Positions 36,194-44,779 are shown, numbered from the stretch's first letter. The stretch: DNA of 64,000 nt from Agromyces cerinus subsp. cerinus (GCF_900142065.1 NZ_FSRJ01000004.1:594337-658336); one strand, 5' to 3'. The notes: generated by a model not told the origin, from the sequence alone. Numbers and translations are program-made.

Positions 36194-37261
36194 TCCGGCG
36201 CGAACGGCCGCGACGCGCGCCTCCTGTTCGGGCACCGGCTGACCCTCGAGCGGTGCTGTGAACCCGAGCCGGGCTCGCACCGCCGCGTCGATCGCGGGCA
36301 GCGCCTGGGCGACCCGCGCCGCGACGTCGCCTCGCACCTCGAGCCACGGAGCGTCCTGCGCCGCGAGCACCGTACGGAACCGCTCCTGCATGTCGCGGCG
36401 CAGATGCTCGCCGTCGCGCATTCCGTCCTGCACGAACGGGATCTCGTCACCGGTGAGCACGTACAGCTCGGGCCGGTGCGCCGCGGCCCGGGCGGCAAGG
36501 CGCGGCGCGGCGTACCCGACGTAGCGTTCGTGCCAGATCGTCGTCGCGAGCACGTCGGTGTCGCAGACGAGCACGGGCACCGAAACCCGGCGCAGCGCCT
36601 CCATTTCGAGCGCGAGCTGCCGGTCGACGACGAGATCGAACTCGTCGCTGCGCCACGGGGCGGTGAGCCCGCCCTCTCGGATCTCGGAGTACTCGCGCCC
36701 GTACTCCGGAATCCAGGCGGTGTCGAGCTCCGCGGCGAGCGCGGTGGCAAGCGTCGTCGTTCCGGTCGACTCGGCGCCGAGCACCACGATGCGCGAGGCC
36801 AGGTGGGCTCGCGCGGCCGGAGCGAGCTCGTGCCAGTGCGCGGCCGGATCCGCCCGAACGGCTGTGCCGGACACGGGGTTCAGTCGTCGACCGGCGTCGA
36901 CCTGCACCCACTCGGCATCGAGACGGCGGGCGAGCTCGGCGCCGTAGCGGTCGCTCGTGAACACCGCATCGACCGGTGCGCCCGCCAGCGCGGCGATCAA
37001 CGCGGTATGCGCGTCCCACGCGGCGTCCGACTCGAAGTCGACGGGGGCGTCGTCGAGCGCGGAGACGACGCGCACGGTCGGATGCTCCTCGCGCACCCAC
37101 GCGGCGCGCGCCTCGAGCGGAATCGACTCCACACTCGAGCCCAGCACCTCGACCGTGACGCGATCGCATGCCCGAACGGCACTGGTGATGAGGTGGGCGT
37201 GTCCGGCGTGCAGCGGGTAGAACTTGCCGATCACGAGGCCGTGCCCGAATCGTTCAGACAC
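36191..37261 (-). CDS. nadR: NadR-like NMN adenylyltransferase/ribosylnicotinamide kinase
   Basis: A 356-residue bifunctional NAD-salvage protein without the N-terminal repressor HTH of enterobacterial NadR. The NMN adenylyltransferase domain has IGKFYPLHAGHAHLI (residues 11-25) and FTSDRYGAELARRL. The kinase domain has GAESTGTTT at 162-170, where the Walker A lysine expected at 168 is Thr, then PEYGREY. GGAG 7 nt upstream supports GTG 37261. It overlaps pnuC by 8 nt, so uptake and phosphorylation of nicotinamide riboside are coupled. Confidence 0.88.
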   Translation of the reverse strand: MSERFGHGLVIGKFYPLHAGHAHLITSAVRACDRVTVEVLGSSVESIPLEARAAWVREEHPTVRVVSALDDAPVDFESDAAWDAHTALIAALAGAPVDAVFTSDRYGAELARRLDAEWVQVDAGRRLNPVSGTAVRADPAAHWHELAPAARAHLASRIVVLGAESTGTTTLATALAAELDTAWIPEYGREYSEIREGGLTAPWRSDEFDLVVDRQLALEMEALRRVSVPVLVCDTDVLATTIWHERYVGYAAPRLAARAAAHRPELYVLTGDEIPFVQDGMRDGEHLRRDMQERFRTVLAAQDAPWLEVRGDVAARVAQALPAIDAAVRARLGFTAPLEGQPVPEQEARVAAVRAG

Positions 37262-37892
37262 GGACGGGCTCCGAAGGTTCAGAGGAGTCCGAGGGTTCAG
37301 AGGAGTCCGAGCGAAGGGCGGCGATGCCTTCGGTCTTACGCCAGGCGCGCCAGCTCACCGCGCAGATCCCGATGAACAGGAGGTAGAGCGTCGCCGTGAT
37401 CCAGAGGCCGGCCGCGAAGGCGAGCGCGGCGAAGGCGATGTCGACGGCGATCCAGACGAGCCAGTTCTCGATGCGCTTGCGGTTCAGGAGGTATTGGGCG
37501 ACGAGGCTCGCCGACGTCGTCGCGGCATCGGCGAGCGCGAACTGCGAATCGGTGAACGCGGTGAGCACCCACCAGACGGCGGCGGTGCCGACCACCCCCG
37601 CGCCGATGAGCCAGGGCCACTGTCGAACGGGCGTGCGAGAGATGTAGCCGCGGTCGCGTTCGACACCGCGAACCCAGTGCACCCACCCGTGCACGCCGAA
37701 CCCGAGGTAGACGAGCTGCAGCACCGCGGCCGCATAGAGACCGGTCGCCCCGAAGAGCGCGATGAAGACCAGGTTGTTGGCGATGCCGAGCGGATAGGTC
37801 CAGACGTTGCGGAGTCCGGCGAGCACCACGCAGAGCGCACCCGTCGCGAAGCCGAGCACCTCGGTCCAGTGGGCGGAGAGCCAATCGATCAC
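37254..37892 (-). CDS. pnuC: nicotinamide riboside transporter PnuC, copy 1
   Basis: A 212-residue seven-TM facilitator. It has the PnuC motifs TYPLGIANNLVFIALF, YLGFGVHGWVHWVRG and ENWLVWIAVDIAFAALAFAAGLWITATLY, the last holding the conserved Asn-Trp...Asp substrate residues. The C-terminal tail carries two SDSSEP repeats from an 18-bp tandem DNA repeat. GTG 37892 lies 6 nt after TATGCT, so the mRNA is probably leaderless. It is the first gene of the pnuC-nadR unit and divergent from metY. Confidence 0.92.
   Translation of the reverse strand: MIDWLSAHWTEVLGFATGALCVVLAGLRNVWTYPLGIANNLVFIALFGATGLYAAAVLQLVYLGFGVHGWVHWVRGVERDRGYISRTPVRQWPWLIGAGVVGTAAVWWVLTAFTDSQFALADAATTSASLVAQYLLNRKRIENWLVWIAVDIAFAALAFAAGLWITATLYLLFIGICAVSWRAWRKTEGIAALRSDSSEPSDSSEPSEPVRV
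37276..37311. repeat. 18-bp perfect tandem repeat x2 in pnuC 3' end
   Basis: GGTTCAGAGGAGTCCGAG occurs twice head to tail and encodes the acidic SDSSEP duplication at the PnuC C terminus. The unit length keeps the frame. Confidence 0.85.
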
Positions 37893-37898
37893 CCGTCG

Positions 37899-37904
37899 AG
37901 CATA
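37899..37904 (-). promoter_or_regulatory. -10 of leaderless pnuC
   Basis: TATGCT-N6-GTG 37892. Confidence 0.45.
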
Positions 37905-38010
37905 GAGAACTCGCGCCGCTCGAGGGATCGCGCCGGGCGCGCCTGCACCGGCACGAAGCATCCGTTGCCCTGCGTTACGCCGTCGAGCGGCACCCGCGGC
38001 GGCCCGCAGG

Positions 38011-38016
38011 TAGCGT
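38011..38016 (+). promoter_or_regulatory. -10 of leaderless metY
   Basis: TAGCGT-N6-ATG 38023. Confidence 0.5.
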
Positions 38017-38022
38017 TGCCGC

Positions 38023-39318
38023 ATGGCAGACCGCGAATACGGCTTCAAGACCCGCGCCATCCACGCGGGCAACATCCCCGACCAGGTGACGGGCGCCCGC
38101 GCGCTGCCGATCTACCAGACGAGCGCATTCGTCTTCGACGACACCGCCGACGCCGCTGCGCGATTCGCCCTGCAGAAGTACGGCAACATCTACTCGCGCC
38201 TGGCGAACCCGACCGTCGCGAGCTTCGAGGAGCGGGTCGCGAGCCTCGAGGGCGGACTCGGCGCCGTCGCCACCGCCTCCGGACTCAGCGCGCAGTACAT
38301 CACCTTCGCGAGCCTCGCCGGCACCGGCGACCACATCGTCGCCTCGGCGAACCTCTACGGCGGCTCGATCACCCAGCTGGATGTCACGCTCCGCCGCTTC
38401 GGCATCGAGACGACGTTCGTGCAGTCCGCCGACGCCGCCGACTACGCCGCCGCGATCACCGACAAGACCAAGGCACTGTTCGTCGAGACCATCGCGAACC
38501 CGTCGGGTGAGATCGCCGACCTCGAGGCGCTCGCCGACGTCGCCCACGCGCACGGCATCCCGTTCATCGTGGACTCGACGATCGCGACCCCCTACCTGAA
38601 CCGCCCGATCGAGTGGGGCGCCGACATCGTCACGCACTCCGCCACGAAGTTCCTCGGGGGGCACGGCACCACGCTCGGCGGCGTCGTCGTCGAGTCGGGC
38701 CGCTTCGACTGGCACTCCGAGAAGTTCCCGCTGTTCGGCCAGCCGGTGCCGAGCTACGGCGGCCTCCAGTGGTCGGGCAACTTCGGCGAGTACGCGTTCC
38801 TCACGCGGCTCCGCGCCGAACAGCTCCGCGACATCGGTCCGTCGCTCGCCCCGCACTCGGCGTTCCTGCTCGCGCAGGGCGTCGAGACGCTGCCGTACCG
38901 CATCCAGGCGCACATCGACAACGCTCGCGCCGTCGCCGAATGGCTCGACAGCGACCCGCGCATCGAGCGCGTGCTCTGGGCAGGCCTGCCCGGCCACCCC
39001 CACCACGACCGCGCGCTCAAGTACCTGCCGAAGGGGCCGGGCTCGGTGTTCAGCTTCGAGGTGAAGGGCGGCCGCGCCGTCGGTCAGGCGCTCATCGAGA
39101 ACGTCAACCTCGCGAGCCACCTCGCCAACATCGGCGATGCCAAGACGCTCATCATCCACCCCGCATCCACCACGCACGCGCAGCTCACCGAGCAGCAGCT
39201 CGTCGACGCAGGCGTCCTGCCCGGGGTTGTGCGGCTGTCGGTCGGCATCGAAGATGTGGAAGACATCATCGACGACCTCGACCAGGCCCTCACGATCGCG
39301 ACGGGAGCAGCACGATGA
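38023..39318 (+). CDS. metY: O-acetylhomoserine sulfhydrylase (aminocarboxypropyltransferase)
   Basis: PLP enzyme making homocysteine from O-acetylhomoserine and sulfide, in methionine synthesis. The 431-residue Cys/Met-metabolism family protein has FKTRAIHAGNIPDQVTGARALPIYQTSAFVF, YSRLANPTVASFEERVASLEGG, the PLP lysine in THSATKFLGGHGTT near residue 209, and the C-terminal SVGIEDVEDIIDDL. Length is typical of MetY rather than the shorter MetB. It overlaps the next gene by ATGA. Confidence 0.95.
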   Translation: MADREYGFKTRAIHAGNIPDQVTGARALPIYQTSAFVFDDTADAAARFALQKYGNIYSRLANPTVASFEERVASLEGGLGAVATASGLSAQYITFASLAGTGDHIVASANLYGGSITQLDVTLRRFGIETTFVQSADAADYAAAITDKTKALFVETIANPSGEIADLEALADVAHAHGIPFIVDSTIATPYLNRPIEWGADIVTHSATKFLGGHGTTLGGVVVESGRFDWHSEKFPLFGQPVPSYGGLQWSGNFGEYAFLTRLRAEQLRDIGPSLAPHSAFLLAQGVETLPYRIQAHIDNARAVAEWLDSDPRIERVLWAGLPGHPHHDRALKYLPKGPGSVFSFEVKGGRAVGQALIENVNLASHLANIGDAKTLIIHPASTTHAQLTEQQLVDAGVLPGVVRLSVGIEDVEDIIDDLDQALTIATGAAR

Positions 39319-39968
39319 CCGCAGAAGCCACGAGCACGGCGACCTTGAGCGAGACGACAGCGCTGAACGAGAATGATGGCGCGGCATCCGCTGCCCTCGG
39401 CGGCGACGACCTCGAGACCGTGCGCCTCGTCAACGGCCTCTCGTGCGAGCTGCCGGCGAGCTCGCCGCTCGCGAAGCTGCTGAAGTCGCAGCGCACCTGG
39501 ACCGGGCCCGACGCGAAGCAGCGGCTGAAGATCCTGAACGCGGCGAAGTCGGTCGCGATCGTCGGCGCATCACCGAAGCCGCAGCGATCGAGCTTCTTCG
39601 TCGGCACGTACCTGCAGCAGTCGAGCGACTACCGGCTGTACTTCGTGAACCCCATGGAGACGGAGATCCTCGGCCAGCCAGCCTACGCGAGCCTCGCCGA
39701 CCTGCCCGAGGTGCCCGACATCGTCGTGGTGTTCCGCCGGGGCAGCGACATCCCCAGTGTCATCGACGACGTCGTCGCCGTCGGCGCGAAGACCATCTGG
39801 GTGCAGCTCGGCATCTGGAACCAGGAGGCCGCCTACTCCGGAGAGGAGCAGGGGCTGACCGTCGTCATGGACCGCTGCATCAAGGTCGAGCACGCCCGCT
39901 TCCACGGCGGCCTGCACCTGCTCGGCTTCGACACCGGCCAGATCACGGCGCGCAAGACCGTCCGCTGA
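39315..39968 (+). CDS. CoA-binding-domain protein (YccU type)
   Basis: A 217-residue protein. The N-terminal 75 residues are low complexity. A Rossmann-type CoA-binding domain (SVAIVGASPKPQRSSFFVGTYLQQSSDYRLYFVNP through IWVQLGIWNQEAA and VMDRCIKVEHAR) follows. YccU-type proteins bind CoA but have no known reaction. Coupling to metY by a 4-nt overlap is conserved in several actinobacteria and suggests a link to sulfur amino acid metabolism. Confidence 0.88.
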   Translation: MTAEATSTATLSETTALNENDGAASAALGGDDLETVRLVNGLSCELPASSPLAKLLKSQRTWTGPDAKQRLKILNAAKSVAIVGASPKPQRSSFFVGTYLQQSSDYRLYFVNPMETEILGQPAYASLADLPEVPDIVVVFRRGSDIPSVIDDVVAVGAKTIWVQLGIWNQEAAYSGEEQGLTVVMDRCIKVEHARFHGGLHLLGFDTGQITARKTVR

Positions 39969-40007
39969 ACTGATCGGCACACCACTAGGTGCCCACGCGG
40001 GCCGGCC

Positions 40008-40040
40008 CAGCGGCACACGGACGATGGCCGTGTGCCGCTG
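40008..40040. terminator. bidirectional hairpin terminator
   Basis: CAGCGGCACACGG and CCGTGTGCCGCTG form a perfect 13-bp stem with a 7-nt loop, between the convergent CoA-binding and peptidase genes. There is no U tract, as is frequent in high-GC actinobacteria. Confidence 0.65.
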
Positions 40041-40070
40041 AGCAGGCTCAGTCGATGAGCGCGTGACGCG

Positions 40071-41972
40071 TCAGTTGCGCGGCCACACCGTCTCGTCGAG
40101 GTTGGGCAGGGTTCCCGGGATCAGGTTCTCGGTGTCCTTCTCGGTCAGGTGCCCCGGGCCGAAGCCGGCCATCGGGCCCGAGATCGGCAGGTTCAGCTTC
40201 GAACCGCTCAGATCGACCGTGTAGGTGGTCGCCGCGTTGTCCACGGCCACGACCCCGTTCCGGCTCCCACTGATCACGATGCCGAGCTGGTGCCCTGCCG
40301 GCACGACGATGTCGTTGGCCGCCAGCTCGACGGTGACCGTGTGGGTGCCGGCTCCGTCCAAGCGAGCCCATCCTCGGGCCACCACCTGCAGTTGCGTGCT
40401 CGAGATGCGCTTGGCGACATCCAGATAGCAGGCGTCGTCGGTTGCGGTCACCGGCCCCCAGCAGGACTCCGTGCTCAGCGTCTGCGCACCGTCGCCGGTG
40501 GTGCTGATGCGATCCATCTCGCCGTAGTCCACCAGCATGACCGACACCTGCCCGACCGGGGCGGTGTGCGTGACGTCGAGGTCGATGGTCGACGTGCCCG
40601 AGATCCGGACGTCGTGCTCGATCGTGCCGGTGAGGAACTGCAGCCGGTTGGCATTGACACCGATCCTGATCGCGTTCGCCTCGCTCAGCGACGTGGAGTT
40701 GACATAGCTGGCCGTGGAGCGGTCCCGCTTGCCGAGCATCATCGTGCCGTCGGCGTGCAGGTTCAGCGTCTGGGTGCGAGCGGACGAGATCGGCCAGGTC
40801 TTCGATTGCTCCCATTGGTTCGGCGCGGTCTCGACGCTCACGGCAGGCTCGCGGTCGATGCCGTTGTCGATGTCCATGAGCTCGTGGTCGAACCAACGGT
40901 GCAGGGTCTCGACCCAGAGTGCACGCTCGGAGTCGAACGGGTCGACATGCCCGAGGCGGGTGAGCCACATCTTGCGGTCCACACCCTGCTCGCCGAGGTC
41001 CTCCCACCACTTCGAGGCGTTCATGGTCTTGACGTTGGTGTCCTGGAGGCCGTGCACGATGAACACGCTCGCCTTCACCTTCGACACGTCGTACTGGGAG
41101 CCCGCGCGGTAGTCGCGTTCAGCCCAGAAATCGGTGTAGGCGCCGGTCTCGTCGCCGTCGTTGGCGTTCATCCAGTTCAGCCGCGCCGAGCAGTCCGTTG
41201 CGATGGTCCGTCCCGACGCCACCGACCGTGACAGGCTGCTCGGATAGTTGAAGGACTTCACGGCCCCCTGCCACCGGTTGTAGTCGTACCACGAGCTGAT
41301 CGCGCTGATCGGCACGATCGTCTTCAGGCCGTCGACACCGGTGGCTGCGACACCGTTGGCCAGGGTCCCGTCGTAAGATTTGCCGATCATGCCGGTCTTG
41401 CCGTTGCTCCACTCGGCATCGACCACCGCGCCGCTGGCGTCGTAGGCGACTCCCGTGCCGTCCAGCCATTCCACGACGGCCTTGACCGACTCGATGTCGG
41501 AGAGACCGCCCTCGTCCGTGCAGCCGGTCGAACGGGCGGTGCCGGCCATGTCGACGGCGACATAGGCGTAGCCGCGGGGCACGAAGTAATTGTCGTAGTA
41601 GAGCGGGAACTTCACGAGGTTGCCGTCGGCGTCGTAGACCTTGCGCTCCGCCTCGTTCCCTCGTCCGGAGCTCAGGTAGTAGGGGCTGGCGTCCATGATG
41701 ATCGGAACCCGGGCGATGCCGTCGAGTTCGCGTGGGCGGATGATGTCGGTGGCGATCCGCTCGTCGACGCCGTCGCCGTCGAGGTCGGGGGCGGCGACCC
41801 ACACCGTCTCCCGGATGGCGCCGGCGTAGTCGTAGATCGGGGCGGTGACGTCGTCCACCAGTGTGACCGGAGGGTTGTCGTTCGGTACCGCGCTGGCCGT
41901 CGTCGCCGCACCGAGTGCGAGCGGTGCCGCGATGGCCACCGAGCCCGCGAAGGCGAGAATTCTGGATTTCAC
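40071..41972 (-). CDS. secreted Xaa-Pro dipeptidyl-peptidase-like hydrolase (S15/CocE family)
   Basis: A 633-residue exported hydrolase. The signal peptide KSRILAFAGSVAIAAPLALGAATTASA spans residues 2-28. The S15 alpha/beta-hydrolase body has the nucleophile elbow GMIGKSYDGT near residue 195 and a C-terminal beta-rich X-Pro domain from about residue 390. AAGGA 9 nt upstream supports GTG 41972 over longer readings. Codon use is looser than in neighbours (AGA, ATT and AAA near the start). It removes Xaa-Pro dipeptides or acts as an esterase; specificity is unknown. Confidence 0.9.
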   Translation of the reverse strand: MKSRILAFAGSVAIAAPLALGAATTASAVPNDNPPVTLVDDVTAPIYDYAGAIRETVWVAAPDLDGDGVDERIATDIIRPRELDGIARVPIIMDASPYYLSSGRGNEAERKVYDADGNLVKFPLYYDNYFVPRGYAYVAVDMAGTARSTGCTDEGGLSDIESVKAVVEWLDGTGVAYDASGAVVDAEWSNGKTGMIGKSYDGTLANGVAATGVDGLKTIVPISAISSWYDYNRWQGAVKSFNYPSSLSRSVASGRTIATDCSARLNWMNANDGDETGAYTDFWAERDYRAGSQYDVSKVKASVFIVHGLQDTNVKTMNASKWWEDLGEQGVDRKMWLTRLGHVDPFDSERALWVETLHRWFDHELMDIDNGIDREPAVSVETAPNQWEQSKTWPISSARTQTLNLHADGTMMLGKRDRSTASYVNSTSLSEANAIRIGVNANRLQFLTGTIEHDVRISGTSTIDLDVTHTAPVGQVSVMLVDYGEMDRISTTGDGAQTLSTESCWGPVTATDDACYLDVAKRISSTQLQVVARGWARLDGAGTHTVTVELAANDIVVPAGHQLGIVISGSRNGVVAVDNAATTYTVDLSGSKLNLPISGPMAGFGPGHLTEKDTENLIPGTLPNLDETVWPRN

Positions 41973-42005
41973 GATGAGGTCCTTCCGTCGCGGGACACAC
42001 GCTGC

Positions 42006-42038
42006 CCCATTGGGAGTTCTGGGCTCTTCCATTGGGAG
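42006..42038. repeat. CCATTGGGAG direct repeats in peptidase leader
   Basis: Two copies of CCATTGGGAG lie 23 bp apart, about two helical turns, 30-60 bp upstream of the peptidase GTG and inside its transcribed leader. Confidence 0.5.
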
Positions 42039-42134
42039 CAGTGGGAACGTCGGACGCTCGTATCTTGGGCGAACGGTGTCGAAGTGCGCACCGATGTTCC
42101 GGCCACTCCGGTGATTTCCGGGATGTTATGTGGC

Positions 42135-42163
42135 AACCTACGGTGCTCGTCCGGATTGGTCAA
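42135..42163 (-). promoter_or_regulatory. sigma70-type promoter of the secreted peptidase
   Basis: TTGACC (42158-42163), 17 bp, TAGGTT (42135-42140), read leftward. It implies a 5' leader of about 155 nt, long for this window. Confidence 0.55.
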
Positions 42164-42203
42164 CAATCTCGACCGCGTTCGATGAGCGGAGGCGGGTCGA
42201 GTG

Positions 42204-43049
42204 CTAGCCCACCCGCCGCATCGCCTGCTCGCGGCGCTCGGCGACGCGCGACCCCGACTCCCGCCGGGTCATGCGCCGCAGCACCATGGGCGCGAGCACG
42301 AGCCCGACGATCGCCCAGGCGCCGAGCACCGCCGCCGTCTCGAACTGCCGCCACGATTCGCCGATCTCGACGACCACTGCGTCGTCGGGCAGGAACGCGG
42401 CGCGCATCCCGAGACCGAGCCAGTAGATCGGGAACACCTGCGCGATCCACTGCAACCACTCGGGCAGGCCGGTGATCGGGGCGAAGATGCCAGAGATCGC
42501 GATCAGCCCGAGGATCGGGATCGAGAGGTACCCGGCGCCGCGCGGCGTCGCGATCACGGAGCCGAGGAGCACGCCGATCGCCTGGGTCGCGACGAGACCG
42601 AGCACCAGCACCCACGTGAAGGTGATCCACGAGTTCGGATCGGCGATCTCGAGGCCCTCGACGAGGAATGCACCGGGAATCAGGACGATCGCGAGGTACG
42701 CGAGTATCGTCGCCGAGATCTGCACGAGCTTGCCCACGAGATAGGCGCGGATCCCGTTCGGGGTGGCCTTCGCGCGCAGGAGGGTGCCGTCCTCCCGGTC
42801 GGCGGCGAGCTGTTGCACGACGAGCAGCATGCCCAGGGCGACGAACATGCCGAGCGCACCCGGCAGGATCATCGTGCCGAGCGTGGCGCCGGTTCCCCCG
42901 ATGTCGACGTCGCGGAGGAAGTACACCGCCACCAGCGTGGCCACCGGCCAGAGCAGCTGGCCCACGAGTTCCATGCCGGTGAACGCCTGCCGGAGCTCGA
43001 TGACGCCGCGCCCGACGCCGGCGCGGAGAGCGGGAGCGATCGTCGTCAT
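42204..43049 (-). CDS. ABC-2 type transporter permease
   Basis: A 281-residue membrane protein with six spans of the ABC-2 type: LRAGVGRGVIELRQAFTGMELVGQLLWPVATLVAVYFL at the N terminus and the typical GIFAPITGLPEWLQWIAQVFPIYWLGLGMR loop near residue 190. The C-terminal tail is Arg-rich. Substrate is unknown. Its ATG overlaps the stop of the ATPase gene by 4 nt. It ends the HTH/Clp-N/ATPase/permease operon. Confidence 0.9.
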   Translation of the reverse strand: MTTIAPALRAGVGRGVIELRQAFTGMELVGQLLWPVATLVAVYFLRDVDIGGTGATLGTMILPGALGMFVALGMLLVVQQLAADREDGTLLRAKATPNGIRAYLVGKLVQISATILAYLAIVLIPGAFLVEGLEIADPNSWITFTWVLVLGLVATQAIGVLLGSVIATPRGAGYLSIPILGLIAISGIFAPITGLPEWLQWIAQVFPIYWLGLGMRAAFLPDDAVVVEIGESWRQFETAAVLGAWAIVGLVLAPMVLRRMTRRESGSRVAERREQAMRRVG

Positions 43050-43981
43050 CGCACGGCCCCGTTCGTCTGCGCCTCGATGTCGGCCGCATCGCCGTCGGAG
43101 GACTCGGTCGTTCTCACGATCGAGAGGTAGGCGTCCTCGAGCGAGGCGCGACGCAGTTCCAGTTCGTGGATCTCGGCTCCCTCGCGGGCGAACAGCTCAC
43201 GCGCGAACGCGGTCGAGTCCGGAACATGTCGCACGAGGTGTTCGCCTCCCTGTACCCAGCGCACTTCGTCATGCCCGGCGATCTGCCGCGTCAGCTGTTC
43301 GGAGGTGCCGTCGGCGACGATGCGCCCGGCCGCGAGGATGACGATTCGGTCGGCGAGCTTCTCCGCCTCGTCGAGGTCGTGCGTCGTGATGAGCACCGTG
43401 GTCTCGAACTCGTCGCGGATGCGCCGGACCAGCTCGTGGAAGTCGCGTCGCGCCTTCGGGTCGAGGCCGGTCGTGGGTTCGTCGAGGAACACCAGTTCGG
43501 GGCGCCCCACGAGACCGATCGCGACGTCGAGCCTGCGTCGCTGGCCGCCCGAGAGCACCTTGACGGGCTGCTGCGCCTGCGCCGTGAGCCCGACCGCGGC
43601 GAGGAGGTCGTCGATGTCCCACGGGCGGCGGACCTGTGCCGTCGAGTAGGGCGCGTAGAGCGAGCCCTGGAACGCGAGGAGCTCGCGTACGCGCCATTTG
43701 GGGTGGTCGCGCCACGACTGCAGCACGATGCCCATGCGGGCACGCCACTGCTCGGTGCCGCGCGCCGGATCGACGCCCAGCACCTCGACACGTCCGGCGG
43801 ATCGCATGCGGAACCCTTCGAGGATCTCGATCGTCGACGTCTTTCCCGCCCCGTTCGGGCCGAGCAGGGCGAGCACCTCGCCCCGGCGGACCTGGAACGA
43901 GACATCGTGCAGCACGTCGGTGGTGCCGTAGCGCAAACGGAGTCGTTCGACCTCGATCGCGAGGGCATCGGTCATCGTCAT
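43046..43981 (-). CDS. ABC-2 transporter ATP-binding protein
   Basis: A 311-residue ATPase of the multidrug/daunorubicin export type. Walker A is GPNGAGKTST near residue 41, the signature LSGGQRRRLDVAIGL, Walker B LVFLDEPTTGLD and the switch HD in TTHDLDEAEKLADR. A C-terminal extension of about 80 residues follows. GGAGG 5 nt upstream favours ATG 43981 over ATG 43993. It forms a transporter with the coupled permease and is probably expressed from the palindromic promoter at 44735. Confidence 0.92.
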   Translation of the reverse strand: MTMTDALAIEVERLRLRYGTTDVLHDVSFQVRRGEVLALLGPNGAGKTSTIEILEGFRMRSAGRVEVLGVDPARGTEQWRARMGIVLQSWRDHPKWRVRELLAFQGSLYAPYSTAQVRRPWDIDDLLAAVGLTAQAQQPVKVLSGGQRRRLDVAIGLVGRPELVFLDEPTTGLDPKARRDFHELVRRIRDEFETTVLITTHDLDEAEKLADRIVILAAGRIVADGTSEQLTRQIAGHDEVRWVQGGEHLVRHVPDSTAFARELFAREGAEIHELELRRASLEDAYLSIVRTTESSDGDAADIEAQTNGAVR

Positions 43982-44011
43982 CGCGTCCTCCATGTCGCCA
44001 GCTCGGCGTCG

Positions 44012-44503
44012 TCAGGCTCGCTCGAGCGCGTCGATGAGCGCAGCGCGGTCGACGCCGGCGTAGGCGAGCGCCCGGGGAACGGTGCCGAGGTCGGCCCGCA
44101 GGATGCCGACGAGCGCGTCGGCGACGGCGAGTCGTTCACGCTCCGCGCGGCCACGTTTCCGGTGGGTCTTGAAGTCGGCGCGTCGCAGCGCTTCGCGCAC
44201 CGTGGCCCCCCAGGTCGGTCGCGACTTCCGCGTTGCCACGAGTCGCTCCTCGGCGACGGGCTCGATGCCGGCTGCACGCAACGACCGTTCGCGTTCACCA
44301 CGCAGCGCGGCGTCCACGCCGTCGTGGTCGAGACCGAACTCGGCGAGTGTGCGGCCGGCGACGTCGTGGCCGGCCGAGATCGCGAGCAGCAGGTGCTCGG
44401 CCTCGACGCTCGACGCGCCGCGGTCGATCGCCTCGTCGATCGAGTTGATGATGACCTGCTTCAGCGTCGGATCGAGTGCGTCGTCTTCCAGGCGGTCAGG
44501 CAT
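44012..44503 (-). CDS. Clp N-terminal-domain protein without ATPase
   Basis: A 163-residue protein with the Clp repeat-like fold: LKQVIINSIDEAIDRGASSVEAEHLLLAISAGHDVAGRTLAEFGLDHDGVDAAL. A second, weaker repeat near the end reads ERLAVADALVGILRADLGTVPRALAYAGVDRAALI. No AAA+ module follows, so it is a stand-alone substrate-binding or regulatory module. Its ATG overlaps the HTH gene stop by 8 nt. Such HTH/Clp-N pairs recur in actinobacteria; the Clp-N part may modulate the HTH protein (inference). Confidence 0.85.
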   Translation of the reverse strand: MPDRLEDDALDPTLKQVIINSIDEAIDRGASSVEAEHLLLAISAGHDVAGRTLAEFGLDHDGVDAALRGERERSLRAAGIEPVAEERLVATRKSRPTWGATVREALRRADFKTHRKRGRAERERLAVADALVGILRADLGTVPRALAYAGVDRAALIDALERA

Positions 44504-44732
44504 TGCGCCTCCTCAGTTCGATGCCGGCGAGTTCGAGCCGACGGTGGTGCTTCTTGTGCACGGCCTGCCGGGTGACGCCGAGCGCTTCGGCGACCTGGCT
44601 CCAGCTCCATCCGGAGCGCATCGCACGCTCGACGGCCGCGTCTTCGAGTCGGTCGGCGAGCTCGCGCAGGGCGACGACGGCGGCCAGGTCGTCGGCTTCG
44701 GCTCCGGTGGGGTCCGGGAGGTGCGGGGTCAT
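44496..44732 (-). CDS. small helix-turn-helix regulator
   Basis: A 78-residue protein with the HTH SGWSWSQVAEALGVTRQAVHKKHHRRLE at about residues 40-67, resembling sigma-70 region 4 or homeodomain-like bacterial HTHs. The N-terminal helix (DDLAAVVALRELADRLEDAAVERA) probably dimerises. ATG 44732 lies 6 nt after TAGGTT, so the mRNA is probably leaderless and lies directly under an 18-bp palindrome, strongly suggesting autoregulation. First gene of a four-gene operon. Confidence 0.85.
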   Translation of the reverse strand: MTPHLPDPTGAEADDLAAVVALRELADRLEDAAVERAMRSGWSWSQVAEALGVTRQAVHKKHHRRLELAGIELRRRNA

Positions 44733-44734
44733 GT

Positions 44735-44779
44735 AAGCAACCTAGGTTGCTTTTGCGAAGTTGTCAACCACAGTTGCTT
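44735..44779 (-). promoter_or_regulatory. promoter with 18-bp palindromic operator and second half-conserved site
   Basis: Operator A, AAGCAACCTAGGTTGCTT (44735-44752), is a perfect palindrome spanning the -10 TAGGTT (44739-44744). The -35 TTGACA (44762-44767) is 17 bp upstream. Operator B, TGTCAACCACAGTTGCTT (44762-44779), matches A in most positions, lies 27 bp away centre to centre, and covers the -35. Confidence 0.7.

Noticed and set aside
37276..37311. CRISPR or regulatory repeat
   Set aside because: Only two 18-bp units, in frame inside pnuC; a simple coding duplication.
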